Part shown: positions 35,239-44,304 of the stretch, one piece after another
How the letters are laid out: each line of letters opens with the position of its first letter
Position numbering within the stretch: position 1 is the first letter of the stretch
Assembly (NCBI RefSeq): GCF_027214005.1
Contig: NZ_JAPWGY010000007.1
Location: forward strand, 1 to 64,000
Length of the DNA stretch: 64,000 bases
Reading direction: 5' to 3'
Origin: Kiloniella laminariae
GTDB taxonomy: Bacteria; Pseudomonadota; Alphaproteobacteria; Kiloniellales; Kiloniellaceae
Notes under the pieces: generated by a model
What the model saw: the letters and a program-made list of their open reading frames with translations, nothing else
Told to the model about the DNA's origin: nothing
Databases searched by the model: none
Made by a program: the position numbers and the translations under genes

Positions 35239-36299
35239 TCGATATCTTTGCTACGTACACAATCCCCTTCAGGGATATCTCGGGTTAATCTTTGGCCAAT
35301 TAGGGTATGTATTTTATAAGGTTCTAGAGCATCCTTTGGACAAGGGCGCAGAACAACCAAATCCTCTGGTTTGATAATTGATCCAGCTGTTAGGTTTTTG
35401 GCTGTGCGTATTGCGCGTCTTTGTACGACAACGGTTTCCAGTTCATTCGGCATTATAGTCTTTTCATGACTACCTAGTGCTGCCTCTAACCATCTTGTTC
35501 GCTCAACCATTAAGGACCATGATTTAGGATCCATTGCGAATAGGTGATCGGGTCCTTCACGATTATTATCATCAGTGAAGTGTTTCTCAATAACACGTGC
35601 CCCCAAAGAAACGGCACCAAGAACAGTCATGTCTCCTGGGGTATGATCGGAAAGTCCGAGAACTGTATTTGGGAAGAATTTTTTATAGGTTTTTAAGACG
35701 TTAAGGGCAGAATAACTTATATTATCAATGTTACCAGTGTAGTTAGTATTGCATTGCATTAGAACAAGTTTATCTGTTTCTTTATTTGCAACATCCATCG
35801 CCAAAACAACTTCGTTCATAGTTGTCGCGCCAGTTGCCAGCAAGAGTGGTTTGTCATCTGAGGCTAGTTTTGAAATCATTTCATGCCATGTTATGTCACC
35901 AGAACCAAGCTTCCATGCACAAACGTGTTCGCTTAAATAATCGACTAATCCAAGGTCATAAGGGGTCGTGAAATAGTCAATTTTTGCTTCTAGGCATGAT
36001 TTTTTGAGTTCTTCTGTCCATTCGATTGGTAGAGATGCTTCTCTATATACCTCGACAACTGATTTTTTCCATTTTGATTGATGCCCGAGACCAGTATCTA
36101 AATTGGCGAAGCCATAATTGGACACAATTGTTTCAGCTATAAAATTTTGAAATTTTGCAGCGTTTGCACCGGCTTCAGCTGCAAGAAATATTAGTTCCTT
36201 AGCCCTTTCAAGAGATCCATCATGATTTGCAGCGATATCAGCAATAAAATAAGTTGGGTACTCCATACCAATAGTATTTTTCCCAATTGAAATGTTCAT
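35226..36299 (-). CDS. NeuB-family nonulosonic acid synthase (paralogue B)
   Basis: 357 residues, the full NeuB/PseI length. The barrel includes YFIADIAANHDGSLERAKEL, AAKFQNFIAETIVS, YFTTPYDLGLVDYL, VLGLSDHTPGDMTVLGAVSLG and ARVIEKHFTDDNNREGPDH. A C-terminal SAF domain contains NLTAGSIIKPEDLVVLRPC. It condenses PEP with an amino-sugar such as ManNAc or a 2,4-diacetamido hexose. All recognisable catalytic regions are present. It lies 47 bases after the FlaA1/PseB-like dehydratase. It could be a PseI- or LegI-type enzyme, but the rest of neither pathway is complete here. Confidence 0.9.
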   Translation of the reverse strand: MNISIGKNTIGMEYPTYFIADIAANHDGSLERAKELIFLAAEAGANAAKFQNFIAETIVSNYGFANLDTGLGHQSKWKKSVVEVYREASLPIEWTEELKKSCLEAKIDYFTTPYDLGLVDYLSEHVCAWKLGSGDITWHEMISKLASDDKPLLLATGATTMNEVVLAMDVANKETDKLVLMQCNTNYTGNIDNISYSALNVLKTYKKFFPNTVLGLSDHTPGDMTVLGAVSLGARVIEKHFTDDNNREGPDHLFAMDPKSWSLMVERTRWLEAALGSHEKTIMPNELETVVVQRRAIRTAKNLTAGSIIKPEDLVVLRPCPKDALEPYKIHTLIGQRLTRDIPEGDCVRSKDIECPK

Positions 36300-36346
36300 T
36301 GCTTAGTGTCCGTTGATCTTCTTCAAATATAAGATTTTTGAGTATA

Positions 36347-37351
36347 TTATACGTCGGATTCAATTACTGAGCGTAACTGTTCAGTATTAAACCACTCTGT
36401 GTTTGTGTCGCTGGCATATTCAAAATTTTGTCTAACGGGTTTACCTTCTTCGCCATTGAATACGGGGCTTTCATCGTAATCCCAGAACGTAGATTGTGGC
36501 CTAATAATGTAGTGATCTTTAAATTCAAGGGTATTGCGAGCTTCATCTTTTGGAATCATCATCTCATGCAGCTTTTCGCCTGGGCGAATGCCAACGATAT
36601 CTTGCCTACAGTTCGGATCGATTGCAGAGGCGAGATCTGTAATTTTCATTGATGGAATTTTGGGGACAAAAATTTCTCCCCCTCTCATACGCTCTGCTGA
36701 ATCGATTACAAACTGTACACCGCTGGTAAGAGTAATCCAGAAACGAGTCATTCGGGGATCCGTAATAGGGAGTACTCCTTCTTTTGCCCTCTCCCTAAAG
36801 AAGGGAATGACGCTTCCCCGAGATCCGATGACGTTCCCGTATCTAACGACTGAAAATCTGGTTCCGCCAATATCTGAGAGGTGATTTGCTGCAACAAATA
36901 ATTTGTCTGAACAAAGCTTTGTTGCGCCGTACAAGTTGAGGGGGTTTACCGCCTTATCTGTTGATAGGGCGATAACTTTTTTTACTCCGGTATTAATCGC
37001 GGCGTTAATTATGTTTTCAGCACCCAAAACATTAGTCTTAATACATTCAATAGGGTTGTATTCTGCCGCGGGCACCTGTTTTAAAGCTGCTGCGTGAATG
37101 ACATAGTCAACACCCTTAAAAGCTCTTTCTAGCCGAGCCTCATCCCTGATATCTCCGAGGAAGTAACGAAGATTTGGATGAGATATTGTCTGTGCCATTT
37201 CAAACTGCTTGAGCTCATCCCGTGAGAAGACTATCAGGCGTTTTGGGTTATGATCTTTCAGTAATTTTGAAATAAAAACTTTACCAAAGGAGCCTGTGCC
37301 ACCTGTTACAAGTATCGACTTTTCATTAAAAATGCTCATATTGCTAACCAT
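36347..37351 (-). CDS. FlaA1/PseB-like UDP-GlcNAc 4,6-dehydratase (inverting type)
   Basis: 334 residues. The cofactor motif ILVTGGTGSFGKVFISKLL and KRLIVFSRDELKQFEMAQ are hallmarks of PseB/FlaA1 short dehydratases. YVIHAAALKQVPAAEYNP, LSTDKAVNPLNLYGATK (YxxxK), and PGEKLHEMMIPKDEA follow. The enzyme converts UDP-GlcNAc to a UDP-4-keto-6-deoxy hexose, the first step of pseudaminic-type sugars. The ATG at 37351 overlaps the RmlD-like stop by 8 bases; an internal ATG at 37339 is also possible. No PseC-like aminotransferase is adjacent. Confidence 0.9.
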   Translation of the reverse strand: MVSNMSIFNEKSILVTGGTGSFGKVFISKLLKDHNPKRLIVFSRDELKQFEMAQTISHPNLRYFLGDIRDEARLERAFKGVDYVIHAAALKQVPAAEYNPIECIKTNVLGAENIINAAINTGVKKVIALSTDKAVNPLNLYGATKLCSDKLFVAANHLSDIGGTRFSVVRYGNVIGSRGSVIPFFRERAKEGVLPITDPRMTRFWITLTSGVQFVIDSAERMRGGEIFVPKIPSMKITDLASAIDPNCRQDIVGIRPGEKLHEMMIPKDEARNTLEFKDHYIIRPQSTFWDYDESPVFNGEEGKPVRQNFEYASDTNTEWFNTEQLRSVIESDV

Positions 37352-38228
37352 TCATTTCTGTATATAAATCGTCTATACCTTCATCAATTGAAGGCATCTT
37401 TCGGCCAAGGAACGTCGAAATTTTTTGTGAGCTCAATGACATATCTTTAGGCCGTGGTGTTTGCGATTTTGTTTCACAGCTTTTTATACCCTTAACCTTC
37501 TCTTCGGGTAAACCAAATTTAGTGGCTACTTTTTTGATGAAGTCGTATTTGGAAATTCTCTCACTACTGACGACGTTGTAAATTCCCCTCGCATCAAGTG
37601 AGATCAGATCTAGTAAAAGATTAATGAGTTGCTTCCTGTGGAGAGGGGTGAAATGTATATCAGTATAGCCGTTTAGATCTTCCCTCTTCTGCAGTGAGCT
37701 TATGATCCAGTCAGAGAACGAGGGGCGCCATTCGAGGCCTTTACCATAAAAATTCGTGCGAGCAATGAGAGCCTTGGGGTTTGCTGCAAGTACCTGTTGT
37801 TCCCCGTTGCTTTTCGTTTCCGCATAATTGTTCAGGGGAACGGGTTGTAAGGTTTCTGGAACGTATTTCTGTGTGCCGTCCCATAAATGGTCGGTAGATA
37901 TATAAACCATCTTGCAAGAATTGTTATAAGCCCATTTGGCCATCAGTGTGGGAGCTGTAACGTGCAACTCTGTAGCCAAGTTAAGATTTGTTTCGCATTG
38001 ATCAATATTTGTAAGGGCAGCACAGTGGATTATTATCGTAGGGGCAGCGCTTTCTAATACATGGCTTATGGCATTTTTGTCTGTAATGTCGCATTTCTTT
38101 ATAAGTGCCTTGTCTATTTTTATTTTGTGGTGATTGATAAGCCCTATAGCTACTGAATGTTTATTATTTAATTCGGCACATAGAGCGCTGCCCAACAAGC
38201 CACTGGCGCCGGTAATTAACCATTTCAT
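37344..38228 (-). CDS. RmlD-like (dTDP-4-dehydrorhamnose reductase family) SDR
   Basis: About 294 residues of the extended-SDR RmlD family: WLITGASGLLGSALCAELN, TIIIHCAALTNIDQCE, MVYISTDHLWDGTQ, and YAETKSNGEQQVLA with the Tyr and Lys. KKVATKFGLPEEKV and TPRPKDMSLSSQKI lie in the C-terminal part. It reduces a 4-keto nucleotide sugar. Next to the FlaA1-like dehydratase it may reduce that enzyme's 4-keto product. The frame opens at a TTG at 38243; the ATG at 38228 gives the usual family N-terminus and is preferred. Confidence 0.86.
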   Translation of the reverse strand: MKWLITGASGLLGSALCAELNNKHSVAIGLINHHKIKIDKALIKKCDITDKNAISHVLESAAPTIIIHCAALTNIDQCETNLNLATELHVTAPTLMAKWAYNNSCKMVYISTDHLWDGTQKYVPETLQPVPLNNYAETKSNGEQQVLAANPKALIARTNFYGKGLEWRPSFSDWIISSLQKREDLNGYTDIHFTPLHRKQLINLLLDLISLDARGIYNVVSSERISKYDFIKKVATKFGLPEEKVKGIKSCETKSQTPRPKDMSLSSQKISTFLGRKMPSIDEGIDDLYTEMNG

Positions 38229-38361
38229 TGAGTTTTCATTCAATCTTTTTATCGTGTGAGAAAGATTTTCTGTGATTGTTGCTTAATAAATTGCTGTTTT
38301 CTAAAGAACCGGCTTTATACGTAAGCGGTGCAGCTTTTGCATACTCTTCTGTAAGTTCGGA

Positions 38362-40161
38362 TTATGTCATCACGTTACCAGTAATCGCGAGATCTCGAAA
38401 CGAAGCATTTCGTGAAATAATATCTGAAAAGTGGCCACAATCAACAACCTTTCCATGCTCCATATATACAATTTTATCAAAAGACTTTAGAGCGCCTAGC
38501 CTATGAGTAACAAATATTAGCGTACTTGTTGAGTGCTGGGATAGTAGTTCATCGATAATGAATTTTTCAATCTTTAAGTCTAATGCTGAAGTTGCTTCGT
38601 CGAAGATCAGAATTTCTGGCCTATTGTAGAGTGCCCTTGCAACTCCAATTCGCTGAGCTTGTCCGCCAGAAAGTTGAGAACCTTCATCTCCTACAATTGT
38701 ATCTAAACCGTCAGGTAAGGCAGCGATAAATTCTGTTAAACCAGCATTGAGGACTGCATGGTTCACGGCTGCCGAATCAATCTCCTCGTCGGTTATCCCT
38801 AAGGCTATGTTACGGCGTATACTATCGTCATTAATATAAATTTTTTGTGGAACATATCCGATCATTTTTCGCCAGGAGGGTAAATCGAAAAAAATATTGT
38901 TCGTATCGCAAAGAATTTCACCTTTTTGGGGGCATTGGAAACCCAGCAATAAATCAACTAGCGTTGATTTTCCAGCCCCCGAGCTGCCTACAATAGCAAT
39001 GTTCTCTCCCTTATTAAGGGTAAGGTTTATGTTTTCGATCTGCCCGCTTTCTTGTTTGGGATGTCTATACCAAACGGAATTGAATTTAATAGAAGCATTA
39101 TAGCTAAGTTTATTATTAGTAGTGAAGGCTGTTGGAGTTTGTACCGTTTTAATGAATTTAATTTCTTCAGTTAAGCAATCTATCGCGACTGCTCCAGCCC
39201 GGATTTGCTGAGCCGCTACTAACATTCTGTTAGTTGAGGATGCCACTCTTAAACTTGCAGCGCCAAGCAATGCTAAGCTGGCAATAATTTCACTAGAAGA
39301 CCGTTGTGTTGAAAGGATTAGAATAATTAGAGCAAGGCTAACAGCGATGAGTATCTCAAGAATAAACCTAGGGGCTATTTGATATAATCTCTGTTCCGCT
39401 GAGATTTTTGTAAGATTTTTGGTATAGTTATCAACAAGATTAATTATATATTTTTGTCTATTGAGAATGTGCAATTCTTTCAGGGCGCCATATCCTTGTC
39501 TAATCCAAGTCAATTGCTTGATGTTAATGCTTTGATAAGATTTCGCTAAAATTCCAAGTCTTTTATGCAGCAACAGATAAAAAACAAAGCCTCCGCCTCC
39601 TAAAACAACAAAGGCAATGCCAGAGGAAAGGGGATCAATTGCTACTAGTACAATCAGGGCAAGGAGGACTGTAATGAGTTCAATTACAATCGCTGTAGCA
39701 GGAAGAATGATCATTGAAACTATTTGTCGACTCAATGCATAAACATTTCTTATGAGTTCTGACGTGCTTCGTACTTTTACCTTAGAATATGGAGCTTTGA
39801 GGTGACTGGAGAATATAGATGATACGAGAGATGCCTCGAATCGTACTAACGTATTGTTTTGCCAATGATAAATCGCTAAGGACCCGATATTTTTGAATAC
39901 AATGAGCCCAAAAATAGAAATTGCTAAAAAAATTGAAATTTGTTCACGATCATAGCCTGAGAAAAAAACGTAAATAATTTTCACTATAGAGTTTTTATCC
40001 AAGCCATCATCATCTAGTAGCATGAGTATAAGTGGGAAAACCAGGCCTAAGCCTAATACTTCAAGAGCAGACAACGTTGCCCCTGAAAGGACTATCAAAG
40101 GGGTTAATCGTCTTGTCTGAGGGTCAAGCAGACTGAGTAAATTTAAAAATTTATTTTTCAT
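38362..40161 (-). CDS. ABC exporter/flippase (PglK/MsbA-like)
   Basis: 599 residues with fused membrane and ATPase domains. Hydrophobic segments lie near residues 20-40, 60-80, 130-185 and 250-300. The nucleotide-binding domain has Walker A VGSSGAGKSTLVDLLLG, Q-loop region FDLPSWRKMIGYVPQK, signature LSGGQAQRIGVARAL, Walker B EILIFDEATSALD and the switch His in FVTHRLG. PglK flips lipid-linked oligosaccharides in Campylobacter N-glycosylation. Here it is followed by glycan genes, so flipping a lipid-linked glycan is the likely role. It overlaps the aminotransferase upstream by four bases. Confidence 0.9.
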   Translation of the reverse strand: MKNKFLNLLSLLDPQTRRLTPLIVLSGATLSALEVLGLGLVFPLILMLLDDDGLDKNSIVKIIYVFFSGYDREQISIFLAISIFGLIVFKNIGSLAIYHWQNNTLVRFEASLVSSIFSSHLKAPYSKVKVRSTSELIRNVYALSRQIVSMIILPATAIVIELITVLLALIVLVAIDPLSSGIAFVVLGGGGFVFYLLLHKRLGILAKSYQSINIKQLTWIRQGYGALKELHILNRQKYIINLVDNYTKNLTKISAEQRLYQIAPRFILEILIAVSLALIILILSTQRSSSEIIASLALLGAASLRVASSTNRMLVAAQQIRAGAVAIDCLTEEIKFIKTVQTPTAFTTNNKLSYNASIKFNSVWYRHPKQESGQIENINLTLNKGENIAIVGSSGAGKSTLVDLLLGFQCPQKGEILCDTNNIFFDLPSWRKMIGYVPQKIYINDDSIRRNIALGITDEEIDSAAVNHAVLNAGLTEFIAALPDGLDTIVGDEGSQLSGGQAQRIGVARALYNRPEILIFDEATSALDLKIEKFIIDELLSQHSTSTLIFVTHRLGALKSFDKIVYMEHGKVVDCGHFSDIISRNASFRDLAITGNVMT

Positions 40162-41285
40162 TGATATGGAAATGTTTCTTCTATTGCAGCACAGATATTA
40201 TTCTGATCTGCCTCTGCTAAATAGGGGTGCATAGGCAAGCTGAACACTTGAGACGAAAGCTTTTCAGATGTGCTAAGACCAGCAGAGTCCATGGGAAAAT
40301 GTTTATAAGCCTGAAGCTTATTAAGAGGCGTTGGATAGTATACTGCTGTTGGAATACCCTTTTGGTCTAGGTGATCTCTAATCCTGTTACGATTTTTGCA
40401 GCATAAAGTGTATTGCGCCCATGCTGATCTTACACAGGTAGGTATCGCTTGTCTTGTAAGCGCGAGAGGAAGCCTTGTAGAATAATAATCAGCAATTTTC
40501 TGCCGGGCTAATATTTCAACAGAAAGGATCTGGATTTTCTCTATAAGTATAGATGCCTGTAGCGTATCTAGGCGGCTGTTCATGCCAATCCGTATATTAT
40601 CGTACTTATTTTTTCCTTTGCCATGAATACGTAAAGATTTGATACTTTCGGCAATTTCTGCATTATCGGTCAGAACTGCACCACCGTCACCATATGCGCC
40701 CAACGGTTTACTGGGGAAGAAGCTCGTTGTTGTTATGTCTGCCATCGTGCCGACTTGTTTGCTGCCACGAGCACCGCCAATACTTTGAGCTGCATCTGCT
40801 ATTACAAAAAGATTGTTTTCTTTTGCGATAGTTTGAATTGTTTCGTAATCAGGGACGGAGCCGAAGAGGTCTACAGCTATTATACCGCGTGGCCGAAAGC
40901 CTCGGGTTTTGGCGTCAAGAATTGAGCGCTTTAAGCTCGTCTGGTCCAATAAAAATGATTTTTCATCAACGTCAACGAAGTACGGTACAGCTCCTAAAAG
41001 GGCGACCGCTTCTGCGGAGGCAGCAAAAGTAAAGGCTGGTACGAAAATAATATCATTAGGCTGAATATCCATAGCCATCAGGGCGAGAGAAAGTGCATCG
41101 GTTCCATTTGCACAGCTTATGGCGTAATGTGCCCCTGTGTATTTTTCTAAAGCGATCTCGAATTCACGGACTTCGGGGCCCATAATAAATTGGCCGTGAT
41201 GTATTACTTTCTGAATTGCAGCTTCTATTGCGCCATTTAAGTTCAAACGTTGCGCATCTAGGTTGATAAAGGGGATGCTTTTCAT
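40158..41285 (-). CDS. DegT/DnrJ/EryC1/StrS aminotransferase (WbpE-like)
   Basis: 375 residues. [20 protein letters not shown] at the start and [19 protein letters not shown]-type [11 protein letters not shown] are family hallmarks. [17 protein letters not shown] and [19 protein letters not shown] (Schiff-base Lys) follow, with [15 protein letters not shown] near the dimer loop. It aminates the 3-position (or another) of a keto nucleotide sugar, with Glu as amino donor. With WbpB- and WbpD-like genes next to it, it is best read as WbpE: amination of a 3-keto UDP-GlcNAc uronate. Confidence 0.89.
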   Translation of the reverse strand: MKSIPFINLDAQRLNLNGAIEAAIQKVIHHGQFIMGPEVREFEIALEKYTGAHYAISCANGTDALSLALMAMDIQPNDIIFVPAFTFAASAEAVALLGAVPYFVDVDEKSFLLDQTSLKRSILDAKTRGFRPRGIIAVDLFGSVPDYETIQTIAKENNLFVIADAAQSIGGARGSKQVGTMADITTTSFFPSKPLGAYGDGGAVLTDNAEIAESIKSLRIHGKGKNKYDNIRIGMNSRLDTLQASILIEKIQILSVEILARQKIADYYSTRLPLALTRQAIPTCVRSAWAQYTLCCKNRNRIRDHLDQKGIPTAVYYPTPLNKLQAYKHFPMDSAGLSTSEKLSSQVFSLPMHPYLAEADQNNICAAIEETFPYQ

Positions 41286-41878
41286 ATCGGAACTTCTGTA
41301 AAATTGACTTTGATCACAAGATAGCCGTCTAGGTTTTCTTCGTATTCTGTATTGTCAATTGGGCATACGAGATTTTTCTCTAGTTTTGATCCGGCTTTAC
41401 TCATCCAGCCGATCTGCTTTGCTGGAACGCCAGCCATCAGGGCAAATGGTTTGACGTTTTTTGTCACAACCGCACCAGCGGCAATAAAACTGTATTCCCC
41501 AAGTTCGTGGCCACATACAATCGTCGCATTAGCTCCTATTGTGGCGCCTCTGCGAACCGTCGTATCCAGAAACTCTTCCTTTCGCTCTATTTCCGCCCTC
41601 GGATTGTTGACGTTCGTAAAAACACAAGAAGGTCCACAAAATACACCGTCTTCAATTGTAATTCCTTTGTAGATACTTACGTTGTTTTGAATTTTACAAT
41701 TGTCCCCGATTTTTACAGACGGCCCAATCATAACATTTTGTCCTAAAGTACAATTTTTCCCGATCGTTACATCACCAAGGATGTGACTGAAATGCCATAT
41801 TTTTGTACCTTCGCCAATTTTAACATTGGCATCAATGTATGAACTTTCATGAATATAGGTTGATGATGGAGCGGGCAT
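41282..41878 (-). CDS. WbpD/WlbB-like hexapeptide N-acetyltransferase
   Basis: 198 residues. The left-handed beta-helix starts at [18 protein letters not shown] and runs through [18 protein letters not shown] and [16 protein letters not shown], with [16 protein letters not shown] (the WbpD-type loop) and [19 protein letters not shown]. The tail carries a Cys-containing extension ([12 protein letters not shown]). It N-acetylates UDP-3-amino-GlcNAc uronate to UDP-GlcNAc(3NAc)A. It overlaps the WbpE-like gene by four bases and follows the WbpB-like oxidoreductase by 12. Confidence 0.9.
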   Translation of the reverse strand: MPAPSSTYIHESSYIDANVKIGEGTKIWHFSHILGDVTIGKNCTLGQNVMIGPSVKIGDNCKIQNNVSIYKGITIEDGVFCGPSCVFTNVNNPRAEIERKEEFLDTTVRRGATIGANATIVCGHELGEYSFIAAGAVVTKNVKPFALMAGVPAKQIGWMSKAGSKLEKNLVCPIDNTEYEENLDGYLVIKVNFTEVPI

Positions 41879-41890
41879 GTTTGGGGGCTT

Positions 41891-42832
<942 letters not shown>

Positions 42833-42886
42833 TTAAAAGGATGCTTCATAGAAGTTATATTTCGTGTTGTTCATGCTCGATATCTT

Positions 42887-42898
42887 CATGCTACCGCA
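42887..42898 (-). promoter_or_regulatory. Candidate ops-like element (NusG-paralogue recruitment site)
   Basis: The leftward strand reads TGCGGTAGCATG. This contains the invariant GCGGTAG core of the E. coli ops element (consensus GGCGGTAGNNTG) and mismatches it only at the first base. It lies in the 119-base gap between the NusG-like gene and the WbpB-like gene, at the upstream end of the long biosynthetic run. In E. coli, ops in the non-template strand recruits RfaH to paused RNA polymerase. The only other same-strand GCGGTAG noticed in the leftward operons is inside coding sequence (20625-20631). Confidence 0.45.
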
Positions 42899-42951
42899 CT
42901 TCGGGTGAATTACTATTCTGCCCGGTTATCTTTGCTGCCAACATTTGCTGC

Positions 42952-43443
42952 CTAGGTAGCAGGTGTTACATTGAGACGTGAGGTCGTTGCAGTAACTTCT
43001 CTACCAAGTAAATCCAATAAGATGCTAATTCGTTCTTTGTCAATCATTTGTGATAGAGTCCCGATTACATTTGCAAATGGGCCGGTTAGAAATTTCACTT
43101 TGGTGCCTATTCGCAAATCTGGGTCAGCATGCTCTGGGGTGTTACTTGTATCTTTTAAGCAGGAAACAAATTGATCGGGTAGACTCGGCAGATGGTTGCC
43201 ATTCGCAACAAGGCGGCGAACGCCAAAAGTGTTATTTATAGGACTCCAACTGTCAATTGTCACATCTAGTGCTACAAATATATATCCGGGGAATAGAGGC
43301 TTTTTGACGATGTCAATTTTCCTGGCATGTTTGCGGGACTTCATGAAGTAAGGCAGAAACACCTGATATCCTTGCCGGGCAAGGTTTATTTCAGCTCTGA
43401 TTTCTTGATTAGCTTGAGTGTTGACCACGTACCACTTTTTCAT
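42952..43443 (-). CDS. NusG-paralogue processive antiterminator (RfaH/UpxY-like)
   Basis: 163 residues. The NGN domain opens with KKWYVVNTQANQEIRAEINL and contains FPGYIFVALDV. A KOW domain follows from LRIGTKVKFLTGPFANVIG and EVTATTSRLNV. It is too short and too specialised to be housekeeping NusG and matches RfaH-like proteins in length. Such factors travel with RNA polymerase and suppress termination in long surface-polysaccharide operons. It is the second gene of the candidate 18-kb unit, starting in an ATGA overlap with the MarR_EPS-like gene, and is followed by an ops-like motif. Confidence 0.87.
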   Translation of the reverse strand: MKKWYVVNTQANQEIRAEINLARQGYQVFLPYFMKSRKHARKIDIVKKPLFPGYIFVALDVTIDSWSPINNTFGVRRLVANGNHLPSLPDQFVSCLKDTSNTPEHADPDLRIGTKVKFLTGPFANVIGTLSQMIDKERISILLDLLGREVTATTSRLNVTPAT

Positions 43444-44066
43444 GAGTTTTCCTTGCCCAAGATATCAGGAGAATGGACGCGGAGAAAATCCGGAACAATT
43501 AATTGAGCGTTGACCTTAAGTCGGCGGGCTTTCTCGAAAGTTGCCTGAGGTTCATCTGAATCTGTGAGAACAAGAGCATCGTATGAGGTGGCTTCATCCA
43601 GTGTTTTTAGTACAACTAAGTTTCCAATAGCCTCGCGCTGAGATTTTGCATCAATGATGGCAACTAGTTCAATTTTTGAATCCCAAGCCGCCATAATGGC
43701 TATTTCTGCCAACTCTCCTGCGCCAAGCAATATGATCCTGTTTTGGCCGCGAATATGAGCTTGTTCGAATATTTCAACATACTGTCTACGGGCATTTTTG
43801 AAAAACCCGAGTGAGCTGTCCAGATATTCCACAACGAGTCGACTTTTTTCACTAAAACCCCTCGGTGTCAGGTAGTAAGCAAATCTTTTGTAAGGTGCAG
43901 ATTTTGCTTTGACATAACCCTTGTTGATGGCTCGTTTTAAAAGGGCGTTTGTAAAGCCGATCGAAACCCCTATCCGTTTTGACAAGGTCATCTGTGACAT
44001 AACTTCGCCTTCCTCAAGAGAGTGAAGAAATTCGATGTCTGTTTTGATGTCCGACTTAGGTGGCAT
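43440..44066 (-). CDS. MarR_EPS-like winged-helix regulator with C-terminal Rossmann-like domain
   Basis: 208 residues. The first 90 (FLHSLEEGEVMSQMTLSKRI, GVSIGFTNALLKRAINKGY, YYLTPRGFSEKSRLVVEYLD) match the winged-helix 'EPS-associated MarR family' regulators that precede polysaccharide operons. The rest has RIILLGAGELAEIAIMAA, a nucleotide-binding-like GxGxxxE loop, then LVAIIDAKSQREAIGNL and VLTDSDEP, as in PglD/NeuD N-terminal domains. This suggests a DNA-binding protein that senses a nucleotide or nucleotide sugar; that is inference. It is the first gene of the unit, with a candidate promoter and a 45-bp palindrome directly upstream. Confidence 0.8.
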   Translation of the reverse strand: MPPKSDIKTDIEFLHSLEEGEVMSQMTLSKRIGVSIGFTNALLKRAINKGYVKAKSAPYKRFAYYLTPRGFSEKSRLVVEYLDSSLGFFKNARRQYVEIFEQAHIRGQNRIILLGAGELAEIAIMAAWDSKIELVAIIDAKSQREAIGNLVVLKTLDEATSYDALVLTDSDEPQATFEKARRLKVNAQLIVPDFLRVHSPDILGKENS

Positions 44067-44095
44067 ACGGGTACTTCCTAGTAGAATATAGATTC

Positions 44096-44124
44096 AATCT
44101 ATCGACATTTTTTGAGGGGGTCAA
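44096..44124 (-). promoter_or_regulatory. Candidate sigma70 promoter of the 26036-44066 operon
   Basis: Reading leftward, TTGACC (44119-44124) and TAGATT (44096-44101) are spaced by 17 bases, a five-of-six -35 and a four-of-six -10. The ATG of the regulator gene lies about 30 bases downstream. The -35 overlaps the last three bases of the 45-bp palindrome at 44122-44166, so a factor bound there would contact or block RNA polymerase. Confidence 0.5.
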
Positions 44125-44166
44125 CTTTCGTTCATGTTGTGAACGTCACAATTTGAACGAAAGTTG
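44122..44166. promoter_or_regulatory. 45-bp near-perfect palindrome, probable operator
   Basis: Two 21-base arms around the centre ACG match at 19 of 21 positions. The outer 13 bases (CAACTTTCGTTCA / TGAACGAAAGTTG) are perfect, as is the inner TTGTGA / TCACAA pair. It lies between the divergent MarR_EPS-like gene and the amidotransferase at 44305 and overlaps the -35 of the leftward candidate promoter. It has no T tract and should lie upstream of the leftward transcript, so a protein-binding site is more likely than a terminator. Two nested half-site pairs may mean two dimers. Confidence 0.65.
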
Positions 44167-44304
44167 CCTTTTTAGTGGAAAACAGCTACTTATAAAGTAT
44201 TCTTAGAATGGCTCGATAGCTTTATGTGTTTGGCCTAATGATCTGAATTTATAGGCAAGTTACCTCTATAAAAGTGAGGTGATAGGCTATCAGGAGTATA
44301 ACCC

